A stretch of DNA of 64,000 bases. It comes from CANJIV01 sp046330225 (GTDB taxonomy: Bacteria > Actinomycetota > Thermoleophilia > Solirubrobacterales > Solirubrobacteraceae). The position numbers were made by a program, and so were the translations under genes. The notes below the pieces were generated by a model that saw nothing but the letters and a program-made list of their open reading frames with translations, did no database searches and was not told the DNA's origin. The stretch is from positions 62,001 to 126,000 of the forward strand of contig JAXLTD010000007.1 of NCBI GenBank assembly GCA_046330225.1. The letters are read 5' to 3'. Each line of letters opens with the position of its first letter. Position 1 is the stretch's first letter. Shown piece after piece: positions 24,034 to 33,404 of the stretch.

Positions 24034-25911
24034 TCACCCGGCCGCGTGCGGCTCGGCCGAGACGATGCGGTCCCGGCCGCTGCGCTTGGCCTCGTAGAGC
24101 GCCCGGTCGGCGCGGCCGACGAGGTCGTCCGCCGGCTCCTCGCCGTCCCAGAGCGCGACGCCCGCCGAGCACGTCTGGTCCGCCGGGACGAGCTCGCGCA
24201 GGCGCTGCACCGTGTCGAGCGCCTCCGGGAGCCCGGTGTCGGACAGGACCAGCGTGAACTCCTCGCCGCCGTAGCGCGCGAGCAGGTCGCCGGGCCGGAT
24301 CGCGCCGGACCACGCCACGGCCAGGTCACGCAGCAGCCGGTCGCCATCCTGGTGGCCGAACTCGTCGTTGAACCGCTTGAAGTGATCGAGGTCGAGCATG
24401 GCGATGCTCAGCGGCGCGCCGGACCGCGCCGCCCGCGCCACGTCGCGCCGCAGCTCCTCCGCGAGGCCCCGCCGGTTCGAGAGGCCCGTGAGCTCGTCGG
24501 TGCGCGCCACCTCCTCCAAGCGGGCGAGGACGTCGGCACGCTCGATTGCCACCCCGGCCTCGTCCGCGAGGAGGCGCAGCAGCGTGATCGTGCGATCGGC
24601 CGGCGGCGCCGCGGCGCCGCGCCAGCCGAGCACGAGCACCGCCAGGGTCCCTTCGTCGCCGAGCACCGGCTGGAAGTAGGCCGACGCTCCGGCCGCGAGC
24701 GCCGGCGGCATCGCCGGGTCGCTGCCGGCCTCCGCCACGAACTCGGCCGTGCGCGCGGCGAAGGCGCGGGCCACGCCGGAGGGGCCGCCGGCGAACGGCA
24801 CCTGCAGCCCCGGGGTCTCGCCGCCCGAGACCGCGGTGCAGACGAGCTCGCGGCCGAGCAGGTCCGGCTCGAACAGGAGCGCGTAGGCGCTCCCGGCCAT
24901 CCGGCTCGCGGCCTGGCAGACGGCGTGCCGCGCGGCCTTTGCGTCCGGCGTCTCGGCCAGGGAGCGCGTGGCCCGGGCGAGCGACTCGAGGTCCTCGACG
25001 CGTTCACGTGCCTGCTCCTCGCGGCGCAGGCGCTCGCGCAGGTCGGTGAGGAAGGAGCTGAAGGTCACGCCGTCGGCGTCTGCCGTCGCGGCGATCGAGA
25101 CAAGGACGGGGATCTCGCCGCCCTCCTTCGTGCGGACGAGGAAGTCGCGAGGCCGCTCGAAGATCTCGGCGTGGCCGGTCGCCAGGAACGTGCGCCGCGT
25201 CGCGTCGTAGGCCTCCCGCAGGCGGTCGGGCACGAGCAGGTCGGCGGCGCGGCAGCCCACTGCCTCGGCCCGCGACCAGCCCAGCAGGCGCTCGGCTTCG
25301 CGGTTCCAGCCCACGATGACGTCGTCGGCTCCGCTCGCCACGAACGCGGTGTGCGCGGCATCCAGGATGGCGGTCGCCCGCCGCTCGGCTTCGCGGAGGT
25401 GCTCGGCCCGAACCTGCGCGATGCGGGCGCGGTCCCGCAGCTCCCGCAGCAGCCAGCTCGGGACCGACATCGCGAGTGTCAGCGTGCCCGCGAGCACGAT
25501 CCAGCGCGCGGCGGGATCGTCCACCGCCGGGCCGAAGGCCAGCATCGCCGCATAGACGGCCGCGATGAGCACACCGTCCACGAACGCCTGCCACGGGCGG
25601 CAGAAGGCCGCCGCAAAGACACCGGTCCCGATCAGCAGCGGCAGAAACGGCGTGGCGGCGTCGTCGCCGTAGAGCGACCCGGACGCAACCATGAGGACGC
25701 CGCCGACCAGAACCGCCTGAATCACGGCGTCGCTGACGCGGTCCGGCCACGCCATGAGCGCCGTCGCAACCAGGACGATGGCGGCGAGCTGCAGGGCGAG
25801 GCCGCCCCAGGTGCCGGCCCGCACGCCCGACGCGGCCGACGCCACGGCCACGATGATCGCCGACGCGACGAGCACCAGCGCGAGCATCCGGGCCCGCGTC
25901 TGCCGGGTCAC
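24034..25911 (-). CDS. Membrane PAS-GAF-GGDEF diguanylate cyclase
   Basis: 625 residues from GTG 25911 (ATG 25887 is an alternative). The order is an N-terminal block of about six membrane helices (10-165), a PAS domain (about 190-310; AILDAAHTAFVASGADDVIVGW), a GAF-like domain (about 325-455) and a GGDEF domain (DELTGLSNRRG, LDLDHFKRFNDEFGHQDGD, RYGGEEF at about 546-552). The GGEEF signature is intact and RPGD five residues before it is an inhibitory I-site, so it should make cyclic di-GMP with product feedback. The sensed signal is unknown. The gene is monocistronic. Confidence 0.92.
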   Translation of the reverse strand: MTRQTRARMLALVLVASAIIVAVASAASGVRAGTWGGLALQLAAIVLVATALMAWPDRVSDAVIQAVLVGGVLMVASGSLYGDDAATPFLPLLIGTGVFAAAFCRPWQAFVDGVLIAAVYAAMLAFGPAVDDPAARWIVLAGTLTLAMSVPSWLLRELRDRARIAQVRAEHLREAERRATAILDAAHTAFVASGADDVIVGWNREAERLLGWSRAEAVGCRAADLLVPDRLREAYDATRRTFLATGHAEIFERPRDFLVRTKEGGEIPVLVSIAATADADGVTFSSFLTDLRERLRREEQARERVEDLESLARATRSLAETPDAKAARHAVCQAASRMAGSAYALLFEPDLLGRELVCTAVSGGETPGLQVPFAGGPSGVARAFAARTAEFVAEAGSDPAMPPALAAGASAYFQPVLGDEGTLAVLVLGWRGAAAPPADRTITLLRLLADEAGVAIERADVLARLEEVARTDELTGLSNRRGLAEELRRDVARAARSGAPLSIAMLDLDHFKRFNDEFGHQDGDRLLRDLAVAWSGAIRPGDLLARYGGEEFTLVLSDTGLPEALDTVQRLRELVPADQTCSAGVALWDGEEPADDLVGRADRALYEAKRSGRDRIVSAEPHAAG

Positions 25912-26043
25912 GATTCGATCCTGCTGCGGGGGGATGCTCGCCAAGCTGGCCTCCGTGCGGCGGTGGCCGGCATCGTATCGCCCGATCCTTGCGTCACCGC
26001 CGCCCGTACCATCACCACACCCGCCCCGCCACCAGGAGAGACC

Positions 26044-26445
26044 ATGCCTGCCACGCTGGAAGCCCAGGACCGCGCCCTGCTCGAAGCCCCGAACTTCTGC
26101 CTCGTCGCCACCCTCCGCGAGGACGGGACGCCGCACGTCGTGCCGACCTGGGTCGACATCGACGGGGAGGACGTGGTCCTCAACACGGCCGAGGGCCGCG
26201 CGTGGATCCGCAACCTGCGCCGGAACCGGAACGCCACCCTCACGGTGCTGAACCACGAGAACCCGTACGAGTATCTGACGGTGCGGGGATCGCTCAGCGG
26301 GGACACCCACGACGGCGCCGACGAGCACATCGACCGCATGGCGAAGAAGTACCTCGGCCAGGACAGCTACCCCTTCCGCCAGCCCGGCGAGGAGCGTGTC
26401 ATCGTGCGCGTGACCCCGGAGAAGGTGCACCACCACGGCGCGTAG
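26044..26445 (+). CDS. PPOX-class (F420/flavin-dependent) oxidoreductase
   Basis: 133 residues from ATG 26044 with AGGAGA just upstream. The split-barrel fold shows PNFCLVATLREDGTPHVVPTW (cofactor phosphate loop), EDVVLNTAEGRAWIRNLRRN and YLTVRGSLSG, typical of the F420-dependent TIGR03618-type group. Members reduce or oxidise small organic molecules with F420 or FMN; the substrate is not predictable. It is divergent from the GGDEF gene with 132 bases between. Confidence 0.85.
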   Translation: MPATLEAQDRALLEAPNFCLVATLREDGTPHVVPTWVDIDGEDVVLNTAEGRAWIRNLRRNRNATLTVLNHENPYEYLTVRGSLSGDTHDGADEHIDRMAKKYLGQDSYPFRQPGEERVIVRVTPEKVHHHGA

Positions 26446-26459
26446 GCCGCGCCGACCGT

Positions 26460-27251
26460 TCAGCCGACGATGGCGGCCAAGGGGCCGGCGAGCGCCGGCG
26501 GCGCCGCGAGCAGCCCCTCCGGCAGGCCGTCGCGCGGCGGGAGATCGCGCACGTCCACGCCGGCGCGGCGGCAGATCAGCGCCCCGGCCGCCACGTCCCA
26601 GGCGTGGCTCCCTCGTTCGAAGTAGGCGTCGTAGCGGCCGGCGGCCGTCCAGGCGAGGTCGAGCGCGGCGCTGCCGCACCGCCGAATGTCGCGCACCTGC
26701 GGAAGCAGGCCGGCGACGACGGCGGCCTGGCGCGCGCGCGTGGGCGCGTCGTAGGCAAACCCGGTTGCGACGAGCGCGGTGGCGAGGTCGTCGCGCCGCG
26801 AGGCCGTGATCGGGGCTCCGTTCAACGTGGGCGCACTGTCACGGGTCGCCGCGAACGTCTCGCCCCCCGCGGGATGGTGGACGACGCCCGCCACGGTGCC
26901 CTCGGCGTCCTCGCAGGCGACGCTGACCGACCACAGCGGAATGCCGAAGAGGTAGTTGATCGTCCCGTCGAGCGGGTCGACCACCCACCGCAGCCCGCTG
27001 CCGCCGGCGGGCGCCGGACCCTCGCCGCCCTCCTCGCCGAGCACGGCGTCGCGGGGGCGGCGCTCGGCCAGCAGCGCCCGGATCGCCCGTTCGGCGGCTT
27101 CGTCGGCCTCGCTGACCAGGTCGGTGGGCGTGCTCTTGGCCCGGACGCCGGCAGCCGCCGTGCCGAACCGGCTCAGCAGCAGGTCGCCGGCGGCCTCGGC
27201 GGCGTCGAGCGCCACCGCGAGGAGTTCGCCGGACGCCGGGGCGGCGGCCAC
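26460..27251 (-). CDS. Inositol-monophosphatase family phosphatase
   Basis: 263 residues from GTG 27251. The metal-binding motifs are LGEEGG (Glu), WVVDPLDGTINYLFG (D-P-L-D-G-T) and SHAWDVAAGALICRRAG (W-D). It hydrolyses inositol phosphate or a related phosphomonoester in the cytosol; some members act as FBPases, NADP phosphatases or histidinol phosphatases, which this sequence does not exclude. It starts one base after the amidase stop, so the two form an operon. Confidence 0.9.
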   Translation of the reverse strand: MAAAPASGELLAVALDAAEAAGDLLLSRFGTAAAGVRAKSTPTDLVSEADEAAERAIRALLAERRPRDAVLGEEGGEGPAPAGGSGLRWVVDPLDGTINYLFGIPLWSVSVACEDAEGTVAGVVHHPAGGETFAATRDSAPTLNGAPITASRRDDLATALVATGFAYDAPTRARQAAVVAGLLPQVRDIRRCGSAALDLAWTAAGRYDAYFERGSHAWDVAAGALICRRAGVDVRDLPPRDGLPEGLLAAPPALAGPLAAIVG

Positions 27252-27252
27252 G

Positions 27253-28662
<1,410 letters not shown>

Positions 28663-28671
28663 CGGGTCCGG

Positions 28672-28677
28672 ACCCTA
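28672..28677 (-). promoter_or_regulatory. -10 element TAGGGT of amidase operon
   Basis: It is located 9 bases before ATG 28662 on the minus strand. Confidence 0.5.
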
Positions 28678-28721
28678 CCGCGGCGTGCCCGGAGCCGGGA
28701 GCCTGGGATCATCGCCGCGCC

Positions 28722-29966
28722 ATGCCCTCGGGGGACCAGCGCAGCGACGGGCCCGGCGAGCCGCTCGCCACCGTCGCCGCGCTCACGGCGATCGGGGGGC
28801 GGGCGCCCGGGACCGACGCCGAGCGCCGCGCTGCCCGGCTCCTCGCCGCCCAGCTCGAGGCACTCGGCCGCGAGCCCGACACCGAGACGGCCTGGGTGCG
28901 CCCGCAGTGGGCGCTCGCCCACGCGCTCGCACTCGCCCTCGCCGTGGCCGGCAGCCTCCTGGCCGGCGCCGCCCCGTGGCCGGGCTTCGCGCTCGTGCTC
29001 GCCGCCACGCTCGCCCTGGGCCTGGACCTGGCCGGGCGCCCCTCCCCGCTGCGCTGGGCCACCCAGCGCCGCGCGACGCAGAACGTGGTGGCGCCGCCGC
29101 CGGGCGGGCGCCGCCCGGTGACGCTCGTCCTCACCGCCAGCTACGACGCCGGGCGCACGGGACTGGCCGGCCGGCGGTGGGCCCGCGCCGCCGCGGGCCG
29201 CCTGCCGCGCCCGTACCTGCTCGTGCTCGGCGCCCTCGCGCTGCTGGCCGTCTTCGTGGCCGTGCGGGCGCTCGACGGCACCCCGCCGGGCTGGCTCGGC
29301 ATCGCCCAGGTCGTGCCCACGGCGCTGGCGGCCGCCGGCGCGGCGGTGCTCGTCGACCTCGCCCTCTCCCCGGTCGGACCCGCGGCCAACGACAACGCGA
29401 CCGGCACGGCCGCCGTGCTCGCGCTCGCCGCCGCGCTGGACCGCGCGCCGCCCGAGCACCTGGCCGTCGAGGTCGTGCTCGCGGGCGCGGGGGAGGGCCC
29501 GGCGCTCGGGATGCGCGCCTACGTGGCCGCGCGCCGCCGGTCGGTCGCTCCGGAATCCGTCGCCGTGCTGAACCTGGCGGCCTGCGGCCGGGGGGAGCTG
29601 CGCTGGTGGACGAGCGACGGGCCGCTGCTCCCGCTGCCGTTCCACCCGGCGCTCATCGCTGCGTGCGAGCGCGCGGCGATGGCGGACCCCGCGCTCGGCG
29701 CCGCGCCGTTTCGCGGCCGTGGCACGAGCGGGGCCCGGCCGGCCCGTGTCGCCCGCTGGCCGGCGATCACCGTCGGCTGCGTGGGGCCCCGCGGCCATCC
29801 GCCCGGCTCGCACACGCTCGGCGACCTGCCCGGGGAGATCGACGACGCTGTGATCGCACGCACCGTCGAGTTCTGCCTGGCCGTGATCGCAGAGCTCGAC
29901 GCCGCCGTCGGGTCCGGCTCGTCCTCAAGCTCCGCTGGCCCCGGGCCGAATACTCCGAATACCTGA
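28722..29966 (+). CDS. Degenerate M28-peptidase-like membrane protein
   Basis: 414 residues from ATG 28722. The layout copies the two other M28 proteins in this window (41580-42800 and 61751-62941): N-terminal helix pair, zinc site, an embedded hydrophobic segment, then GPAANDNATGTAAVL. The ligands are eroded: the HHDA of active enzymes is SYDA, the catalytic Glu pair reads AGAGEGPALGM, and the later Asp is replaced in NLAACG. The DN pair and a C-terminal SHTLGD remain. It is therefore probably a pseudo-peptidase with a binding or regulatory role. A Ser-rich C-terminus ends the protein. Confidence 0.75.
   Translation: MPSGDQRSDGPGEPLATVAALTAIGGRAPGTDAERRAARLLAAQLEALGREPDTETAWVRPQWALAHALALALAVAGSLLAGAAPWPGFALVLAATLALGLDLAGRPSPLRWATQRRATQNVVAPPPGGRRPVTLVLTASYDAGRTGLAGRRWARAAAGRLPRPYLLVLGALALLAVFVAVRALDGTPPGWLGIAQVVPTALAAAGAAVLVDLALSPVGPAANDNATGTAAVLALAAALDRAPPEHLAVEVVLAGAGEGPALGMRAYVAARRRSVAPESVAVLNLAACGRGELRWWTSDGPLLPLPFHPALIAACERAAMADPALGAAPFRGRGTSGARPARVARWPAITVGCVGPRGHPPGSHTLGDLPGEIDDAVIARTVEFCLAVIAELDAAVGSGSSSSSAGPGPNTPNT
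29946..29962. repeat. Direct repeat CCGAATAC x2 before amidohydrolase
   Basis: CCGAATAC occurs at 29946-29953 and 29955-29962, one base apart, inside an unusually AT-rich stretch just upstream of the -10 element of the amidohydrolase gene. It is a candidate operator. Confidence 0.4.
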
Positions 29967-29977
29967 TTGGTTTTGTG

Positions 29978-29983
29978 TAGTAT
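29978..29983 (+). promoter_or_regulatory. -10 element TAGTAT
   Basis: It is located 8 bases before ATG 29992 of the amidohydrolase-cysteine dioxygenase operon; it closely matches the TATAAT-type consensus and lies in an AT-rich patch. Confidence 0.55.
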
Positions 29984-29991
29984 CGCCCCCC

Positions 29992-30963
29992 ATGCCGCTC
30001 TCCGCCCGCCCCGGCGGGGCTCGCGCCCCGCGCATCGATGTCCACCAGCACGTGTGGACCGAGCCGCTCATCGCCGCGCTCGCCGCCCGCACGGCACTTC
30101 CGCGGGCCCGCCGCGAAGCGCCCGGGCAATGGCGGCTCGAACTCAGCGGCGAGCCGGCGGCCGTCGTCGCCGCCGGCCCTGACGCGGGGGACGCCGCCGC
30201 CGCACTCGCCCGCCACGACCGGATCGACGCCGCGCTCGCGGCGCTGTCGAGCCCGCTCGGGATCGAGGCGCTGCCCGTCGACGAGGCGGCCCCCCTTCTC
30301 GAGGCCTACCACGCCGGAGCCGAGGCCCTGCCCGATCCGTTCGGCTTCTGGGGAGCCCTGGGCATCGCCGAGCCCGACGCCGACGAGGTCGACGCCGTGC
30401 TCGCCCGCGGCGCCGCCGGCGCCTCCCTCCCGGCCGGCGTGCTCGCCTCGCCGGCGGGCCTGGATCACGTCGCCCCGCTCCTGCGCCGGCTCGCGGACCG
30501 CGGGGCGCCGCTGTTCGTCCACCCGGGCCCGGCGCCGTGGGCGACGGCCGAGCGGGCCGGCCCCTGGACGCCGGCGTGGTGGCCCGCCGCGACGACCTAC
30601 GTCGCCCAGATGCACGCCGCCTGGATGGCGTGGGCCGCGACGGGGCGGGCCCAGAACCCGCGGCTGGTCGTCGTGTTCGGCATGCTCGCCGGCCTGGCTC
30701 CGCTGCACGTTGACCGCCTCGAAGCCCGCGGGGGACCGGCTGGCGCCGGAGCGGACGGGCGGACCTTCTACGAGGTCTCGTCGTACGGCCGGGCCGCGGT
30801 CGAGGCGGTGGCGTCGGCGACCGGGCGGGACAGGATCCTGTTCGGCTCGGACCGCCCCGCCGTCGCCGACCTGCCGCTGGCCGCCGACGACGCGGCCTGG
30901 GACCGGGACTTCCGCCGCAACGCCGCCGGCCTCCTGCCGGGCCGCCTGGAGGTGGCGGCGTGA
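29992..30963 (+). CDS. Amidohydrolase-2 family metal-dependent hydrolase
   Basis: 323 residues from ATG 29992. The TIM-barrel motifs are RIDVHQHVW (His-x-His metal ligands), PLFVHPG (His) and DRILFGSDRPAV (C-terminal Asp). This is the amidohydrolase_2 / aminocarboxymuconate-semialdehyde-decarboxylase-like group, acting on carboxylates or amides. It overlaps the cysteine dioxygenase start by four bases (GTGA), so the two are coupled; a sulfur amino-acid or thiol-derived substrate is a guess from context. Confidence 0.82.
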   Translation: MPLSARPGGARAPRIDVHQHVWTEPLIAALAARTALPRARREAPGQWRLELSGEPAAVVAAGPDAGDAAAALARHDRIDAALAALSSPLGIEALPVDEAAPLLEAYHAGAEALPDPFGFWGALGIAEPDADEVDAVLARGAAGASLPAGVLASPAGLDHVAPLLRRLADRGAPLFVHPGPAPWATAERAGPWTPAWWPAATTYVAQMHAAWMAWAATGRAQNPRLVVVFGMLAGLAPLHVDRLEARGGPAGAGADGRTFYEVSSYGRAAVEAVASATGRDRILFGSDRPAVADLPLAADDAAWDRDFRRNAAGLLPGRLEVAA

Positions 30964-31457
30964 CCGGCCCGGCCGCGGCGCTCGAGCCGGCCGAGCTGCA
31001 GGCGCTCGTCGAGCGCCTGGCCGCTGAGCCGGACCGGTGGCGCACCCACGTCCGCCACACGCCCGGCCGCCGGGAGTACGCCGAGATCCTGCGGGACGAG
31101 CGGGTCAGCGCGTGGGTCATCTGCTGGTCGGAGTCGGCCGACACCGGGTTTCACGACCACGACGCCTCCGCCGGCGCCGTCGCGGTGATCGCCGGCCGCG
31201 TCCGCGAGGAGCGCCTGCGGGTGGCGGGCCCTCCCGCTGCTGCGACGTTCGGGCCGGGCGGCGCCTTCGCCTTCGGCCGCGGCGACATCCACCGCGTCCT
31301 GCACGCCGGCGGGGAGCCTGCTGTCACGATCCACGCGTACTCGCCGCCGCTCGACGGCATGGGCGCCTACCTCGTCGAGCCCGACGGGAGGCTGCAGCGC
31401 TTCGCGCTGCCGGTGACCGAGGAACTGCGCCCGCTCGCCGCCCCGGCCGCCGCCTAG
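30960..31457 (+). CDS. Cysteine dioxygenase type I family
   Basis: 165 residues from GTG 30960. The cupin iron site is STGFHDHD-like: DTGFHDHDASAGAVAVIAG supplies two His, and GDIHRVLHAGGEPAVTIHAYSP the third. It oxidises cysteine (or a related thiol) to the sulfinate in the cytosol. The Cys-Tyr crosslink seen in mammalian enzymes cannot be judged here, as no Cys stands at the usual place. It is translationally coupled to the upstream amidohydrolase. Confidence 0.88.
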   Translation: MTGPAAALEPAELQALVERLAAEPDRWRTHVRHTPGRREYAEILRDERVSAWVICWSESADTGFHDHDASAGAVAVIAGRVREERLRVAGPPAAATFGPGGAFAFGRGDIHRVLHAGGEPAVTIHAYSPPLDGMGAYLVEPDGRLQRFALPVTEELRPLAAPAAA

Positions 31458-31479
31458 CCCCGGCCGGCAGCGCCGACGG

Positions 31480-31995
31480 TCAGTCGTCGGAGTCGGGCTC
31501 GCGCCCGCCGCCGGACGGAGCGCCGCCGCCGCGGTCCCCGCCGCTCGCGCCGGACGGGGCGGAGCCGTCCTGACGGACCGGCGGGAAGGTGCCGCTGGCC
31601 CCGTCGGACCGGGCGGTCGCGGTGTCGTCCGAGCCGTCGGCTCCGCTCCCGCCGCTGCTCGTGGAGGTGTCGCCTCCCGCGGATGAGCCTCCGGACGAGG
31701 ACCCGGACGACGCGCCGCCGGAGCTGGCTCCGCCCGACGTGGACGGCGCCGTCGAGCTGTCGTCCTCCCCGGCGGGATCCGGGTCGGCGGACGGCTGGGT
31801 CGTCGTGCCCGTGCCGGGATCGCTGCCGGACCGGCGGCGCTCGGGCGGCGCGAGATCGCGCCCGGCGTCGAGCGGCTCTGACTGGAGCCCGATCTTCTGG
31901 CTGGACAGCTCGCTCGCGGCCAGCGTCACGCCGGCCGCCAGGGCAAGGCCGAGCAGGGCGAGCAGCGTCCAGGCAACGATCGACTTCACGGGCAT
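31480..31995 (-). CDS. Ser/Gly-rich membrane-anchored protein behind the sensor kinase
   Basis: 171 residues from ATG 31995. One N-terminal helix (KSIVAWTLLALLGLALAAGVTLA) is followed by LSSQKIGLQSEPLDAG and a long low-complexity tail of Ser, Gly, Asp and Thr, predicted to be disordered and outside the membrane. It starts 33 bases after the histidine kinase stop, on the same strand, so it is likely the third gene of that operon. TACCGT lies 9 bases before the ATG. It may be a signalling accessory or a target; no domain is recognised. Its style matches the exported proteins of the divergent redox operon. Confidence 0.7.
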   Translation of the reverse strand: MPVKSIVAWTLLALLGLALAAGVTLAASELSSQKIGLQSEPLDAGRDLAPPERRRSGSDPGTGTTTQPSADPDPAGEDDSSTAPSTSGGASSGGASSGSSSGGSSAGGDTSTSSGGSGADGSDDTATARSDGASGTFPPVRQDGSAPSGASGGDRGGGAPSGGGREPDSDD

Positions 31996-32004
31996 CGTGC
32001 CTTC

Positions 32005-32010
32005 ACGGTA
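32005..32010 (-). promoter_or_regulatory. -10 element TACCGT before Ser/Gly-rich gene
   Basis: It is located 9 bases before ATG 31995; it may give that gene its own promoter in addition to read-through from the kinase. Confidence 0.4.
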
Positions 32011-32027
32011 GCGCGGCCCGCCCTGGG

Positions 32028-33404
32028 TCACGGCAGGGGCGCCAAACCGTCGAGGCGGGCCGTCACCCCGCCGCCCGGGCGTGAGGCGAGCGTGACGTCG
32101 GCCCCCCAGCGGCGCGCGAGCTCGCGGGCGATCGGCAGGCCCAGGCCCGTCCCGCCGGGGGTCCGGCGCCCGGCCTGGCCGCGGTGGAAGCGGTCGAAGA
32201 CCTCGTTCTCCTCGCCGGAAGCGAGCCCGGGCCCGGTGTCGCGCACCTCGACCGCGCCCGGCACGGCGGCGACGGTGACGGTGGACCCGGCGCCGGCGTA
32301 CCGGATCGCGTTCTCCACCAGGACGTCGAGGATCCGGTCGACGTCGCTCCACGCGCCGATCACGGTGCCGGCCCTGGCGTCGACCTGGACCTGCAGCGCA
32401 ACCTCCGCGTCCTGCGCCGTCGCGCGCCAGCGATGGGCCGCCGAGCGCGCGGCGTCGGCGAGACCGATCGGCTCCTCCGGGGGCCGCCCCTCGGACGCCT
32501 CGCTGAGCAGCAGGAGCTCCCGGACCATGTCCGACAGCCGGTCGACCTCGCGCAGCGCCGCGTCGATCTCGGCCTGCGCTGCCGGCTCGGGCGTGATCGC
32601 GCGCGCCTCCTCGAGCCGGAGGCGCAGACCGGTCAGCGGCGTGCGGAGCTGGTGCGACGCGTCGGCGACGAATTCCCGCTGCAGCCGCAGCAGCCGGCCG
32701 ATCCGGTCGGTCATCTCGTTGAACGAGCGCGCAAGCGACCGCTGCTCGGAGGAGCCTTCGACCTTCGCCGTCGTGTCGAAGTCCCCGCCCGCCACCCGCC
32801 GCGCCGCCGCCTCGAGCCGGCGGACCGGCCGGGCGATCTGGCCCGCCACGATCGCCGCGGCGGCGAGGCCGATCAGCAGCACGAGGACCCCGATGAGCAC
32901 GAGCCCGACGGTGGCGCGGTTGAGCGAGCGGTTCACCGCGGCCACGTCCTGGGTGATTCGCACGGCGCCGTCGGGCGTCCCGGTCCGCAGCACCGGGACG
33001 GCGGTGGCCAGCACGTCGGTGTCGAGCGTCGCGCTGTAGCGGACGTTCTGGGAGCTCGTGCCGGCCAGCGCCCGGGCGATCTCGGGGCGCGCGGAGTAGT
33101 CCGCCCCGATCTGGCCCGTGCCGGCGCTGTCGGCCAGCACGGTCCCGGCGGCGTTCGTGACGATCACCCGGCCGCGCACGTTGTGGCCCGAGGTGCGCAC
33201 GAGCCGCTGCAGGTCGGCCCGCCGGCCCTGGGCGACGAGGTCCGATGCGGTCGCCGCGACGACGTCGGCCTGCGCCCGCGCCTGGAGCCGGACCTCCGAG
33301 TCGACGCGCTCGCGGAGGCTGACGACGAGCGGCACCTCGAGCGCGACGATCGCGAGCAGGAGGACGTAGGCGAAGGCGAGGAGGAGGCGGAGCCGGAGGC
33401 TTAC
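32028..33404 (-). CDS. Two-component sensor histidine kinase (unusual GTA start)
   Basis: About 458 residues. Helix 1 (about 5-28), an extracytoplasmic sensor region (to about 165), helix 2 (166-188), HAMP, then EFVADASHQLRTPLTGL (phospho-acceptor His near 251), VENAIRYAG (N box), DTGPGL and GGTGLGLPIA (G boxes). Where the coding sequence should begin, the response-regulator stop reads GTAA: an ancestral GTGA overlap has apparently become GTA/TAA, so no ATG, GTG or TTG exists near the natural N-terminus. The only upstream in-frame legal start is GTG 33506, which adds 34 basic residues. It pairs with the response regulator just upstream. Confidence 0.88.
   Translation of the reverse strand, partial: VSLRLRLLLAFAYVLLLAIVALEVPLVVSLRERVDSEVRLQARAQADVVAATASDLVAQGRRADLQRLVRTSGHNVRGRVIVTNAAGTVLADSAGTGQIGADYSARPEIARALAGTSSQNVRYSATLDTDVLATAVPVLRTGTPDGAVRITQDVAAVNRSLNRATVGLVLIGVLVLLIGLAAAAIVAGQIARPVRRLEAAARRVAGGDFDTTAKVEGSSEQRSLARSFNEMTDRIGRLLRLQREFVADASHQLRTPLTGLRLRLEEARAITPEPAAQAEIDAALREVDRLSDMVRELLLLSEASEGRPPEEPIGLADAARSAAHRWRATAQDAEVALQVQVDARAGTVIGAWSDVDRILDVLVENAIRYAGAGSTVTVAAVPGAVEVRDTGPGLASGEENEVFDRFHRGQAGRRTPGGTGLGLPIARELARRWGADVTLASRPGGGVTARLDGLAPLP

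Noticed and set aside
22902..24347. 481-residue minus-strand frame spanning two tRNA-Leu genes
   Set aside because: It runs through tRNAs and an opposing membrane-protein gene; only its final 96 codons (DUF4031) are supported.
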